From Rhizopus sp. PT2906 (lineage: Eukaryota; Mucoromycota; Mucoromycetes; Mucorales; Rhizopodaceae), in NCBI GenBank assembly GCA_025529335.1, contig JAMYHX010000452.1, forward strand, positions 1 through 35,787: a stretch of DNA of 35,787 nucleotides, given 5' to 3'. The notes beneath the pieces were generated by a model. That model was not told where the DNA came from and did no database searches. It saw only the letters and a program-made list of their open reading frames with translations. The position numbers and the translations under genes were made by a program. Each line of letters opens with the position of its first letter. The stretch's first letter is position 1. Positions 20,985-30,773 of the stretch are shown piece after piece.

Positions 20985-22018
20985 TCTTTATTGTTTTCTT
21001 GAACTTGTTCAATTTTCTCTAATGCTTCTTTTTTTGCTTTGGCCGTCATTCTTCGTTTATACATAAAGAACTTGTTCCACATATCTCTTATGGAGCGTTT
21101 TGAATTCAATACCTCTTTTGTCTTTTTCATATTATGCTGAAGTGATAAACACGTTTTGTAAACCTGTTCTTCTTCTTCTACTGTCCAAGGCGATCTATCA
21201 ATTTCTGGGTCAAGCATGTTGTGATAGTGTTGCGATATGTGACGAGGTGTACGATCACTTCCCATCGCTTGGCAAATGACACCAAAGTTCAGTCCATACT
21301 TTTTGACACCTTCTATAATTTTGGCATCTTCTTCAGCTGTAAATCGACCTTTGGTGGGTGTCTTGTGTTGCCATTTCCAACGCTCATAGCACTGTTGAGC
21401 TGATCGTGTTTTGATCAAGGATGAGATCAAGTCCCAGTCTTCACCAAACTTGTCTACAAACTTGACCAGATTGTCTGCTTCCTCAGAAGTCCAACGACCT
21501 GAGTTGTATCGAGGATCTCTCATTCTACATTTAAGCTTGATCAGGTAAAGTGGACGAGGACGAGGTAAAGCCTTTTGAATGGCTTCCCAGTCATCAATTT
21601 CTTCATATAGTCTACCATTACATGCCTTCTTGAGCGCGTCTATTTCATATTTCTCCCAACGACCAAAATATTCTGCATTGGTCAACACTTCATGATGCTT
21701 TTTACAGCCAGCGGGCGTTCGATCAACGAAATGGCTGGCAATAAGCGTCCATTTGCTTCCATACTTGGCATGGAGATCGAGTAATCTCTGATCTTCTTCT
21801 TTTGTCCAATGACAGCGTGTGCGAAGATTGTTGGCTTTACGTACACTGAGCGCTTGTTCTTTGAGGTAATCAAGGTGGCTGTCTTTTTTTGGAGTGGGTT
21901 CTGTATTTAATGTATGAACAAAGCGAATGAGTATAGGTGTCACTCTTAGAGCAGAGAATTGTTTGGATAGAGAAAGAATGCTTGAAGAAAAGGGACGCTT
22001 GGCTAAGAGCGATGTCAT
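20981..22018 (-). CDS. Five-repeat Myb/SANT-domain protein with putative mitochondrial presequence
   Basis: A single uninterrupted minus-strand frame of 345 aa. Residues 1-36 are rich in Ser, Arg, Leu and Phe with no acidic residue, like a mitochondrial targeting peptide (MTSLLAKRPFSSSILSLSKQ). Five Myb/SANT-like helical repeats follow at about 70-115 (CHWTKEEDQRLLDLHAKYG), 119-167, 174-217 (GRWTSEEADNLVKFVDKFG), 224-267 (GRFTAEEDAKIIEGVKKYG) and 276-320. The C-terminus is Lys/Glu-rich. Myb repeats normally bind DNA or histone tails in the nucleus; the presequence suggests instead or also an organellar nucleic-acid protein. It is intronless, unlike most neighbours. The repeats are clear, but the compartment is inference. 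Confidence 0.85.
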   Translation of the reverse strand: MTSLLAKRPFSSSILSLSKQFSALRVTPILIRFVHTLNTEPTPKKDSHLDYLKEQALSVRKANNLRTRCHWTKEEDQRLLDLHAKYGSKWTLIASHFVDRTPAGCKKHHEVLTNAEYFGRWEKYEIDALKKACNGRLYEEIDDWEAIQKALPRPRPLYLIKLKCRMRDPRYNSGRWTSEEADNLVKFVDKFGEDWDLISSLIKTRSAQQCYERWKWQHKTPTKGRFTAEEDAKIIEGVKKYGLNFGVICQAMGSDRTPRHISQHYHNMLDPEIDRSPWTVEEEEQVYKTCLSLQHNMKKTKEVLNSKRSIRDMWNKFFMYKRRMTAKAKKEALEKIEQVQENNKD

Positions 22019-22146
22019 TATATAGTTGTCAAGGAGAAAAGAGAGAGAGACAAAAAAATCTTGCTGATACTCCGCTGATATTCTGGAGGGAAAAGATTAA
22101 ATGGCCCTGTAGAAAAACAGTTATTAAATATATATCATCTACTGAA

Positions 22147-23044
22147 ATGTCTACCAACTTTAAAAGTATCTCCATCTCTATTACTGCTGATTTTGTTCGC
22201 CCTACTGTTCCAGATTATGAGGAAAGTAGTCAGACCATTATCTTTACTACGGCTGATAAGTTCGAGGAGTGTTTCAAAAAGGGCGCGTTCTCGCATTCTA
22301 AGTGAGTATTTAAACGATAGTATCCCGTTGCAATCAATCTCCAGTTCATCGGGAAGCTCATTCTTGAAGCTTTGCCAGTTCACACCACCTTCTATTTGTA
22401 TGATAATGCTGGTGTCGATAAGAAGAAAGCTAAGAATAGCACAGGTAACTATTGATACTACTAACGTTGTATCTTCTGTAGATAATAATCAAGGTAGTAG
22501 CAGTAACGAACTAGAGGTTATGTGTCCTAAGAAGACCCGTATTACCATGAAGTCTTCTATCAATCTAATAGAATCGTATCATAACTAATTGAAGACGTTC
22601 TATCTTGGTCACTCTTGCTCTTTGCATGTAGATCGCCTAATCTACTTGCTATCCCAAGTGGTAGCATTAGATTATTGGCAAGATACAATCAAAGCTGCGC
22701 ATGATTTTGGTGGGTTTCGCTTGACAGCCAACGAAGAAAAGAAGAGAAGAACAGCATACTGTATTGATTACGACTTTGCCTGTTCCATAGTAGAGCAGCT
22801 CGAAGAAAATGTTTACCAGTGCAGACCTTTCACTGAAGACATTCTCTTTTATGAGATGGATACAAAAGAAGGCTTTTTGAAGAACTACAGCTGCCCTGAT
22901 CAAACAAAGATGTGCAAGCATATTTTTTTGGTCAGCCGTATAACCAAGCTGCCTTTTTCTCCTCGTGCTCCTGCCCCTGTTGCTCAGCAAGAAAGGTTTT
23001 CTGTCCCAAATGAAGACCAAGGCCTTCTTTGCCGTGAAATATAG
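22147..23044 (+). pseudogene. Internally deleted MULE transposase, relic 2
   Basis: The start MSTNFKSISISITADFVRP opens a frame that runs, through stops at 22303 and 22318, into INLQFIGKLILEALPVHTTF and YDNAGVDKKKAKNST. A likely 37-nt intron (22445-22481, containing TACTAAC) follows, then DNNQGSSSNELEVM. Without any catalytic core the frame continues INLIESYHN, a TAA at 22586, LKTFYLGHSCSLHVDRLIYL and the SWIM-type zinc finger YSCPDQTKMCKHIFLV, ending at 23044. IESYHN-LKTFYL aligns with IESWHNQLETTYL of relic 1 (735-3180), which shows directly that the TAA replaces CAA. N- and C-terminal parts are thus joined across a deletion of the DDE region. It starts 128 bases from the Myb start codon, facing away. 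Ends were not found. Confidence 0.75.
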
Positions 23045-23563
23045 TTTGGCGTTATTTACCAGATTTGTTTCACTGTATCAGATGAGGCTTTGTAAGGCCT
23101 GCTGCACCAATGATCTGTTGATCTACCTCATTACAGGAAGCGTGACTGTAATTAAAAGCTCGTATGATCTCCTGAAATAAACTGTGGTATTTCCTTTTTT
23201 GAATCTTGCAGTATCCTATTGCAGCGCCCTCAAGTATTACCCATTTGAATAAAAAAATATAGCAAATATTCACCTTAGTAGAAAAGCGTATATCGTCTAG
23301 TCAGAATATATGGAGATGATATGGCTAATTTCATATTGTAGAGATATTCTACTTTAATTAAGAAAATAAGTCATTTCACTGTATCTAACGCAGATGACAA
23401 CATCACTGTGATAAATAAGCTTTGGTGCGGCCAAGGATATCAGCAGAAACTTTATTTTTCTTTTTTTCTTTTGCCTTCAATAATCTCTGAAAACTATCAT
23501 CAGGTCAGTGTGGATAACAGTCTGATGAGAGTTCCTTATAGCTCAAACACTTTATAACCTAGA
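23045..23563. other. Region between MULE relic 2 and relic C
   Basis: About 520 AT-rich bases without a recognised gene or repeat. Transposon ends of both neighbours could lie here, but I could not pair any inverted repeat by eye. Confidence 0.35.
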
Positions 23564-26285
23564 ATGAAACATACTGAACAGAAAAGCTATTTTGATGGCG
23601 TTAACATAACAAGGGTTCCAATTCTACGGCAAAACTTGAAGCGTACTGCTAGCAAAAGCTCTGAGAATCCTCCTTTAAAAAGACCACGTCTTGTACCAGA
23701 ATCTCCTGAACTCTTATACAACAGCTTCTTGCGTTCTATTCATGATTATATAAAGGCCACCGTTGACTTCACTACTAAAAAAAGCAAAAATGTGGAGAGG
23801 GATCTGAACAAGTTGGAACAAAAGTTGCTCATCTACTATCCTGAGAGATTGTTTGGACAAAAATTCCATAAAGAAAAATGATGTAGTTTTTAAAGAATAC
23901 GTTCAGGGAAACTTTCATTCTATAGCAAGAGATTTAAGGGAAAAAGTAACAGAAAGGGAACACGACGATACAGAACCCGAGGTTGCAGGAGAAAGTCAAC
24001 TTACCAGTGAAAATGATGATGATGATGGTATAGAAGAAGAAGAGCTGATCACAGGCAATACCACAGACTTAACAAGAAGGAGATTATGCTGCTTAAAATC
24101 TGTTCTGAAAAGCCTACTTCTCGATGACAGAAAAGATGCATTCAGTATCGACGACCTGAAAAAGGAATGTTCTGACGTTGAAGAAAAAGAAGCATATCCT
24201 TGCCTGTTGATTTTGAATGCTTTGAAGCCGTATATTCCAAAGAAGAAAGAACGGTTCATCATCGCTCATCAATTACCATTTTGCATCCTAGCGAATGGTA
24301 CTCTTATGTATGCTGGTTACAAGAAGTTTTACAGAAAGCTTTGTCCGCAACCATCTGCTTCTACACTGCATGCCTTAAGAATAGACGGGCCATCATTATA
24401 TCAAATATTGACCAGACTCCCTTGTGCATTGGTAATATTCAATTATGATAACTATCTCATAGAATCGGTTGAAGAAGCTCGCCAAAACAAGGATACTGTT
24501 TTTAGCTCATTGTTTGATATGAATGCTATAGCAATGACGTGCAATGACGTTCAATGACGTGCAATGACGTGCAAGTACAATGGTCTAGAGTTTGCTCAAA
24601 ATATAACACTGTTGCCTAGAATAAAGACCGCCCGCTTGCTTGGAACAAAGGATGCTGTGGGTGATTCAAACAAGAAGATAGGTCTCGTCTCATATGAATT
24701 GACAGATCATCCGACTATGAAAGAGAAATCTAAAAAGCCAAAAGAGACTCTCGTGCAAGAAATCCAAGGCTTGCAATCTGAAGCCGTTCAGATAAAAAAA
24801 ATTGCTTAAAGGTGCATTGAAGAACAACAATAGCAGGGACTTCTCCAAGGACATCAAAGACTTGAAGGCAAAATGGAGAAATAGCAGCCTTGAAGAAAAA
24901 GTTGACTTATACAACGCTATCGAAAAAGTCAAAGATGAACGAAATCAGTCGTTTTTGTCTGTGCAAGCAGCAAGAGACAAATTGAAGTTGAAAAGACAAC
25001 TGATGCATTTTAAAAGGGTAGCGATGAAGCAAAAACCTGCAATTACCCACGAAACAGCCCATGCCTCCCAAAGCAGCAATACTCAGTGGCATGTTGTCCA
25101 GAAATATGGTCATGGGATTACTAAAGTGGAAGATTGTCGACTAAGCCCACAGGTTAATCCTTCTGAAGAATTTATTTTTTCTGGCACAGATAATGGTCTG
25201 AAGACTATGACGAGTACTGTTCCCCTGATAATGAAACGATTCAAATTTCACCTTGAGCTACGAAATAAGTACAAAGCATTGGAAGATACTAATGGATGCA
25301 AAGAAGAAGCTCCGAAAATAGTGAGCAAGTACAGCAGCAATGAATCCAGAGCCAACTCATTTCTGCAGCTACCATCTTCTATGGCAATAAAGGCAGGCGA
25401 TATAGATATTGGCTCAGGATATTATAATGTCCGAAGAAAGCTGGAAAAAAGCAAAGAAGTCAACAGAAGGCAAAGCAGTACAAGCCATTGAAAATAATCT
25501 TGCAAAATTAGACTTAAAGATGGCAACAAACGTTGAGCAAGCGATGAATATACACCAGCAACATGTCAGTAACCGTTTAGCTCAGAAATTTTTATAATTC
25601 CAAAAAGAGAGTCAAATTGAAACGAACGTGCGAAATGCAAAACGACCGCTTTCGAAAACGCTTGTGCGCAAAAGAAAGAGCGTTTTTGATAGGCAAGAAA
25701 GGTAAAGAGCACAGTAATATATGATTGATGAACACTAACTATTATATAAACTATTTAGCAAAAGGTAGAGGTAGGCCTTGCCCTATCAGGTTTATCGGAG
25801 ACAGAGGCACGAGGGTAGACTCAACAATAAAGGGATTCAGGCGATATGGTGAAAAATGGAGGCAGTGCATGCATGGTATGAACATCAATGTGTGTATCAC
25901 AAATGAAAACGTGACATCACAAACATGCATGTACTGCTTCTCCAAGCTGGACCACCCCATATATCGAAAGATTGACAAAGACAAAGATATCAGGACAAAG
26001 GTCAAAGGATCTTTCTTGTGTCGAAATTCTGACTGTGTGTTAATCTCGAACAAAAAGGCCATCAAGTCTAGAGACAACCTGTCTGCCCTCGCCATTGGCC
26101 TTTCTGGCCTATGCAATTTACTCTTCCAGGAAACATTTCCTGAACTATCTGCTAAAATCAGTCACTGTAACACTGAATTTATAAACAAGACCGCATCCTT
26201 CTTAAATGCAAGAGAATACTGGGACACTGGCCATGATGCCAGTAATCGGGATAAGTCAAAGACATTTGAAAAAAAAGGTTCCTAG
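23564..26285 (+). pseudogene. Broken gene of a divergent TnpB/Fanzor-like (RuvC) family, relic C
   Basis: One long protein of about 900 aa reads through several frames. The N-terminal half (23564-24800) is helical and charged, with LKRPRLVPESPEL and acidic runs. The middle is coiled-coil-like. The C-terminal part has FIFSGTDNGLKTMTSTVPL (about 25170-25220, RuvC-I-like D-x-G), FIGDRG (about 25790-25806), ENVTSQTCMYCFSKL with CRNSDC (a zinc ribbon, about 25905-26036) and SRDNLSALAIGLSGL (about 26070-26110, like the last RuvC motif). This order mirrors TnpB/Fanzor nucleases, though the words differ from relics A, B and D. Breaks: slips at 23874-23878, 24794-24801, 25445-25450 and 25589-25593, a stop in a decamer repeat (24556) and a TGA at 25722. 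I cannot name the family; similar uncharacterised proteins seem to recur in Mucorales, from memory. Confidence 0.55.
24531..24575 (+). repeat. Tandem decamer GCAATGACGT, four copies plus partial
   Basis: Copies at 24531-24540, 24541-24550, 24551-24560 (first base T) and 24561-24570, then GCAAG. Each carries the half-site TGACGT. They lie inside relic C and introduce its TGA at 24556-24558. Confidence 0.9.
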
Positions 26286-26731
26286 TATTCTTCAATAGAT
26301 CGAGTTGTGACTTCTTAATTGCGGTGGCAATTTAACGTTCCCGATTCTGGGGTAGTGCCCAACAGTCGTAATTGCGACCAAGATACCTAAAGTGATCGTA
26401 CTTTGTTTATGGCCATTGTCATAATAAAGATATAATAAGGGATGCACAAGAAAGAATAAAATACTCAGTTTTAATCGAGTCGTTTGCAGTAGAAAGTGTC
26501 TCGTTTGTCATTTTGATGTTTCAATAGGTTTCTTGCAGTGTAGAAGGTACAGCGAAAGAAACACTCATCTTTGTTATCCTCTTTTAACAAATAACACTAG
26601 ATATTTACCAAGGGCTAGGGGAAAAATAACATTTCAGTCGCACACAGTGTGTTTCATTCGGTCACTGTAAATTTATGCGGTTATTTCACTCAGACATGCC
26701 CCGCCCTTTTTCCCTTTTTCTTTATGCCCAA
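26286..26731. other. Intergenic region upstream of the DAP1-like gene
   Basis: About 450 bases with no recognised gene. The left part may be tail sequence of relic C, and the right part the promoter and pyrimidine-rich leader of the next gene. Confidence 0.4.
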
Positions 26732-27447
26732 ATGTCTAATCAGCGAACATTAACAACTACTTTAAATACAGTACTTAGACAGTTGAAAGGTTTGGGAGAA
26801 CTTGTGTGTGTACAACTCTTTACTCATATTTAATATATATATATATAGAGAATCCTCTTAATTGGGCACTCTTGGCGGTAATTTACAATGAAATAAGAAA
26901 AAAAAAAAAGAGAGATTATACTGATGAACGTAGATGCTTGCCTATCTTGTTCGTGCTTATACTACAAGTGGCAAACCAAAAGTTGAAGAAGCTAAGCATC
27001 CAGAAGTACTCGTCTTTAAAAACTATACACCTATAGAGCTTCTACCTTTTAATGGACTAGGCAAGGATGGCCGTATATTGATGGCAGTGAACGGGTCTAT
27101 TTATGATGTATCCAGAGGAAGAAATTTCTATGGACCAGGCATGTGTTACATATATAGTTTATTAATCGTTATATTAACACTATTGTCAGGTGGACCCTAT
27201 GCTAATTTTGCAGGACGTGATGCTTCCCGTGGATTAGCAAAGAATTCTTTTGACTTGGATATGTTGACTGACCCAAATGAACCGATTGATAAACTAGAGG
27301 ATTTAAATGCAGATGAGTGGGAATCTTTAAGAGAATGGGAGGTAAAAGAGTGCGAGGTTAAAGATGAACCATATTGACTTTTTCATATAGCAACACTTTG
27401 CTTCAAAGTATCTTTTAGTAGGCAAATTAGTGGAAAACCATCAATAA
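26732..27447 (+). CDS. DAP1: Dap1/PGRMC-like cytochrome b5-fold heme-binding membrane protein
   Basis: Exons 26732-26803, 26851-26877, 26934-27138, 27190-27341 and 27391-27447 join in frame to about 170 aa. The 27-nt second exon (NPLNWALLA) plus the next residues form an N-terminal membrane anchor. The heme-binding domain runs FKNYTPIELLPFNGLGKDGR, LMAVNGSIYDVSRGRNFYGP, GGPYANFAGRDASRGLA and DLDMLTDPNEPIDKLEDL. The last exon supplies QHFASKYLLVGKLVENHQ, the expected end. Family members bind heme through tyrosines, sit in ER membranes and support sterol-synthesis P450 enzymes. The third intron has a GC donor (27139) and 51 nt, so the genomic frame stays open across it. The first exon is less sure because its donor is GTGTGT and the acceptor is chosen between two neighbouring AGs. 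Confidence 0.86.
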
Positions 27448-27599
27448 AGATAAATATTTTGATCATTTGATTGTCAAGTAACTGTGTGTCAACAAAATAA
27501 TTAGGGGGGTTCACATTACTTTTTTATAAATGCAGTGTTAAAAATTTATTATTATTATTTTATCTTTCTTTCTTTCTTTCTTCTTTTTACTTTACATAA

Positions 27600-29196
27600 A
27601 TGATAAAAGAGACTCTTGGTAAAAATAATAAGAATATGGATATTGAATCAGTATTCAATCCTTGTGTGTGTGTGTAGATAACCCAAAATTTATGCAATTA
27701 CCTGATGAATTACAAATAAAGATATTGGCTGAATTGCCTATTCAAGACCTTTTAAAGTCAACTGTGGTAATGGAAATTTCAATATTTCTTTTATATAAAT
27801 ATAAACAACTTGTGTAGGTCTGTAGGAAATGGAATCAACTCGTATTCGATGGATCACTTTGGACCAAGCTTAACGTAGCTCCATTCTACAAGACAATTCC
27901 AATTGACTATTTGTTAAAACTGATTAAAGCATCTTCTGGTTTTTTAAAGACAGCTAACTTTAGGTACCGCATATATATGCATATACACATGTTTATTAGT
28001 ATTAAATGATAACATATAGAGGTTGTATTCAGTTTAATGGACATGCACTCAGAACATTATCTGATCACTGCCCCAACGTACAAGTCTTGATCATCAAAGA
28101 CTGCAGAGGTTTATCGAGTGCAAGTATCACCTACTTTCTACAACGTGCTCATCAATTGCGTGTCTTGGATGTTTCTGGACTTGACACCGTCAAGAATTCG
28201 ACACTGGCTGTTGCTGGTTCATGTTTGGATAAATTAGAAAAACTCAATCTAAGCTGGTGTCGAAACATAACTGGACACGGCATTCTTCCAATAATCACTT
28301 CCTGTTCAACCCATTTACGTTATTTGAAATTGAATGGTTGTCCTCAACTAGATGATAACACAATGGAACTTCTAGGTCAACATTTACCGAATCTGACCTA
28401 TCTTAGTTTAGCTGCCTGCACCAGTTTAACCGACACGGGTGTATTGTCATTTCTGTCCAGTGGGAAAGGTAGTAGTCTGCTGACACATTTGAACTTGTCT
28501 AGCTGTGCACGACTGACAGATGCGACACTTCGACATCTTTCTCAGTATGCTGTCTCGCTTACTCATCTTGAACTATCAGGGTGTGTTTTGATGACAGATC
28601 AAGGATTCTGTTACCTTGCACCACGACTCAAGACATTAGTCTATCTTGACCTTGAGGATCTACAACAGATTACCGGTATCACCGTGAGAGCGATAGCCAA
28701 CAATCAGCCAGAACTGAAACGGCTTTGCTTGTCCAACTGTACTCACATTTCCGATGATGCAATTACTCACTTGATCCTTCATGGTGTCTGTCACAAGTTA
28801 CAACATCTTGAGCTTGATAATTGTGCGATAACAGATGAAGTCTTGAATACAATCGCTGTCTATTTACAACAATTAAAGAAGGCTTTATCCGAATCGGCCA
28901 TACTCAACGCATCGATTGATTCCAACATCAGCTTGTTTTCATCTACGTCCCCTTCAAGAGAGCGACAGATGAGTGTTGAAGTTCTTGATTGTTCAAACAT
29001 TACAGAGTCAGGGGTACGTGAGGCCATGGCGAAAGCAGGTTCTATGTTGACCATCAAGAGCTTTTATACATTTCAAAACACAACAGCAGTAGACAGCAGT
29101 CTTAACCGACATTCTATCAGCGGACGTGGCACTCGGGCCAACCATCATCGTGCGGCAACTATGTCCCAAACTGCAAACAACTGCATCATACTATAA
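27600..29196 (+). CDS. F-box/leucine-rich-repeat protein with C-terminal CaaL box
   Basis: Exons 27600-27618, 27678-27766, 27818-27963 and 28020-29196 encode about 476 aa. The tiny first exon (MIKETL) is joined over an intron ending in a GT run. An F-box follows (FMQLPDELQIKILAELPIQD to SLWTKL, about 11-55). Then about ten cysteine-type LRRs (for example LTYLSLAACTSLTDTGVL, LTHLNLSSCARLTDATL) extend to near residue 370. The tail is Ser/Thr-rich and ends CIIL. F-box proteins bring substrates to SCF ubiquitin ligases through Skp1, with the LRRs binding substrate. CaaL endings are geranylgeranylated, as in animal FBXL2, so membrane attachment is likely. It resembles the FBXL2/FBXL20/Grr1 group; exact orthology and substrates are not visible. 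Confidence 0.88.
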
Positions 29197-29440
29197 ACAC
29201 TACTGTATACCCCCCCTTCTTCCCCTCCTCTCTTCTCTTTAGGTCTTTTTCTATATTTATATTTCTTTTCTATTTGAAATGATGTTTTTACAAAGTAAGA
29301 AAAAGTCCATGTATTCAATGTCAACATATTAACACATATATTTTATATAATAAAAATTGCTTTCGTATCATAATCATATACATAGCCTAAATAGAAAAGA
29401 AAAAAGGGGGGGGAGGGTAAACAAAGAAAGGGTAACTTAA

Positions 29441-30329
29441 TTAGCAGCATCCACCATTATTGGATTTTGAAGGTGTAGATTGATCTAATATAACTTCTTC
29501 TCTTTGACGAGTCTGCTGGGCTTGTTGAGTATCAATCAATCTCTTTTTAATATCCCTTTTAAAGAAAAGAATCTCAGTGTCTATATTCATTATGAATGGT
29601 CTAAATATTACCTTGCTAAATCAAAAAAAGCTTCTTCAACGCCAATGTTTGCTTTTGCACTTGTTTCCATGAACCGAATACCAAGTTCATTAGCTAATGT
29701 CTGTCCCTGTTCTTTGGAAACAACCTATATAACATAAGACAAGGCATACACATTACAATCTATTGATCTTACTCTCTTCTCTTCCATGTCACACTTGTTT
29801 CCAATCAATATCTTATTAACCCCTTCACTTGCATGTTGCTCTATATTAGAAAACCAGTTTCTCACGTCTATTAAAAGTTATTCTTTTTGCTTTTTTGAAA
29901 TAGTTATGCTTTCTTTACTTGCAAACGATTTTTCATCTGTTGTATCATATACCAACAAGATACCCATTGCTCCTCGATAATAAGCTTTCAATAAAAAAAA
30001 AATCAGATATCTCCTCATATAAAGTGAATATGTTTTACCTGTTGTAATAGTACGGAATCTCTCTTGACCTGCTGTATCCCATATTTGCAATTTAATACGT
30101 TTACCATCCAGTTCAATTGTACGAATCTTGAAGTCGATACCAATAGTTGTAATAAATGAAGGTGTAAAGGAGTCATCTGAGAAACGAAGTAGTAAACAAC
30201 TTTTACCAACACCTAAGACACAAAATATGAGTATAACTTGTATTCTATATATAGTTGACATATACCAGAGTCTCCAATAAGTAAAAGCTTAATCAAATAG
30301 TCGTAGGAAGCACTTTTAGCTGTCGTCAT
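29441..30329 (-). CDS. Rab GTPase, Sec4/Ypt2/Rab8 type
   Basis: Minus-strand exons 30329-30266, 30212-30039, 29984-29919, 29867-29773, 29724-29612 and 29555-29441 give 208 aa. All G boxes are present: P-loop GDSGVGKSCLLLRF, switch I TTIGIDFKIRTIELDGKRIK, WDTAGQERFRTITTAYYRG, GNKCDME and ETSAKANIGVEEAFFDLARD. The C-terminus ends NNGGCC for double geranylgeranylation. GIDFKIRTIELDGKRIKLQI is the Sec4/Rab8 subfamily pattern. It should act in delivering secretory vesicles to the plasma membrane and hyphal tip with the exocyst. Five introns fall at conserved positions, all with matching phases. The gene converges on the F-box gene with 244 bases between the stops. Confidence 0.95.
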
Positions 30330-30773
30330 ATTATCGCAAAGATGTACAAGAAAAAAAGGAAAAAAAGGGGGTGAGTCTAAAAGTGGAGATGGCTGTTGTT
30401 GAAAATAAGGCCTGTTTTGGCTGGTCCTAAATTATCAAAGTTACATTTGAGATCCAGATCCTAAATTATGCTAGACAGTATCAAAAGGTGGTTTTACCCT
30501 GTTTAATACATTTCTTCCTCTTTCTTTCAGTCGTTACTTGTACGAAGTAACATTAAAAAAAATAAGATTTATAACCTTTAAGTATGAACAATGATAACTA
30601 ATAAAATGAATAAAAGCTGTCTTTAATCTACGATTAAATTCAGACCCTTTCAATGCACATAATGCACTTATTCCCCCAGAATTAGATATCGCGACGGTTA
30701 ATACTTGAAAAATAAAACACATCACCTTTTGCAAGGCACAAATTGACGACTATTACACGCAGATGGAAACTTT
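30330..30773. other. Intergenic region upstream of the Rab gene
   Basis: About 440 bases with no recognised gene; presumed Rab promoter next to 30330. The pyrimidine-rich side on the minus strand is the leader. Confidence 0.4.

Noticed and set aside
24531..24575. Tandem decamers as a CRISPR-like or satellite array
   Set aside because: There are no spacers and only four units; it is a local slippage repeat inside a coding relic.
26300..26400. Possible tRNA-like fold in a GC-richer patch
   Set aside because: No convincing acceptor stem with matching T-loop and anticodon arm could be drawn; no tRNA is called anywhere.
26806..27036. 76-codon plus-strand ORF overlapping the DAP1-like start
   Set aside because: Part of it (NPLNWALLA) is a real small exon; the rest is intron or out-of-frame sequence.
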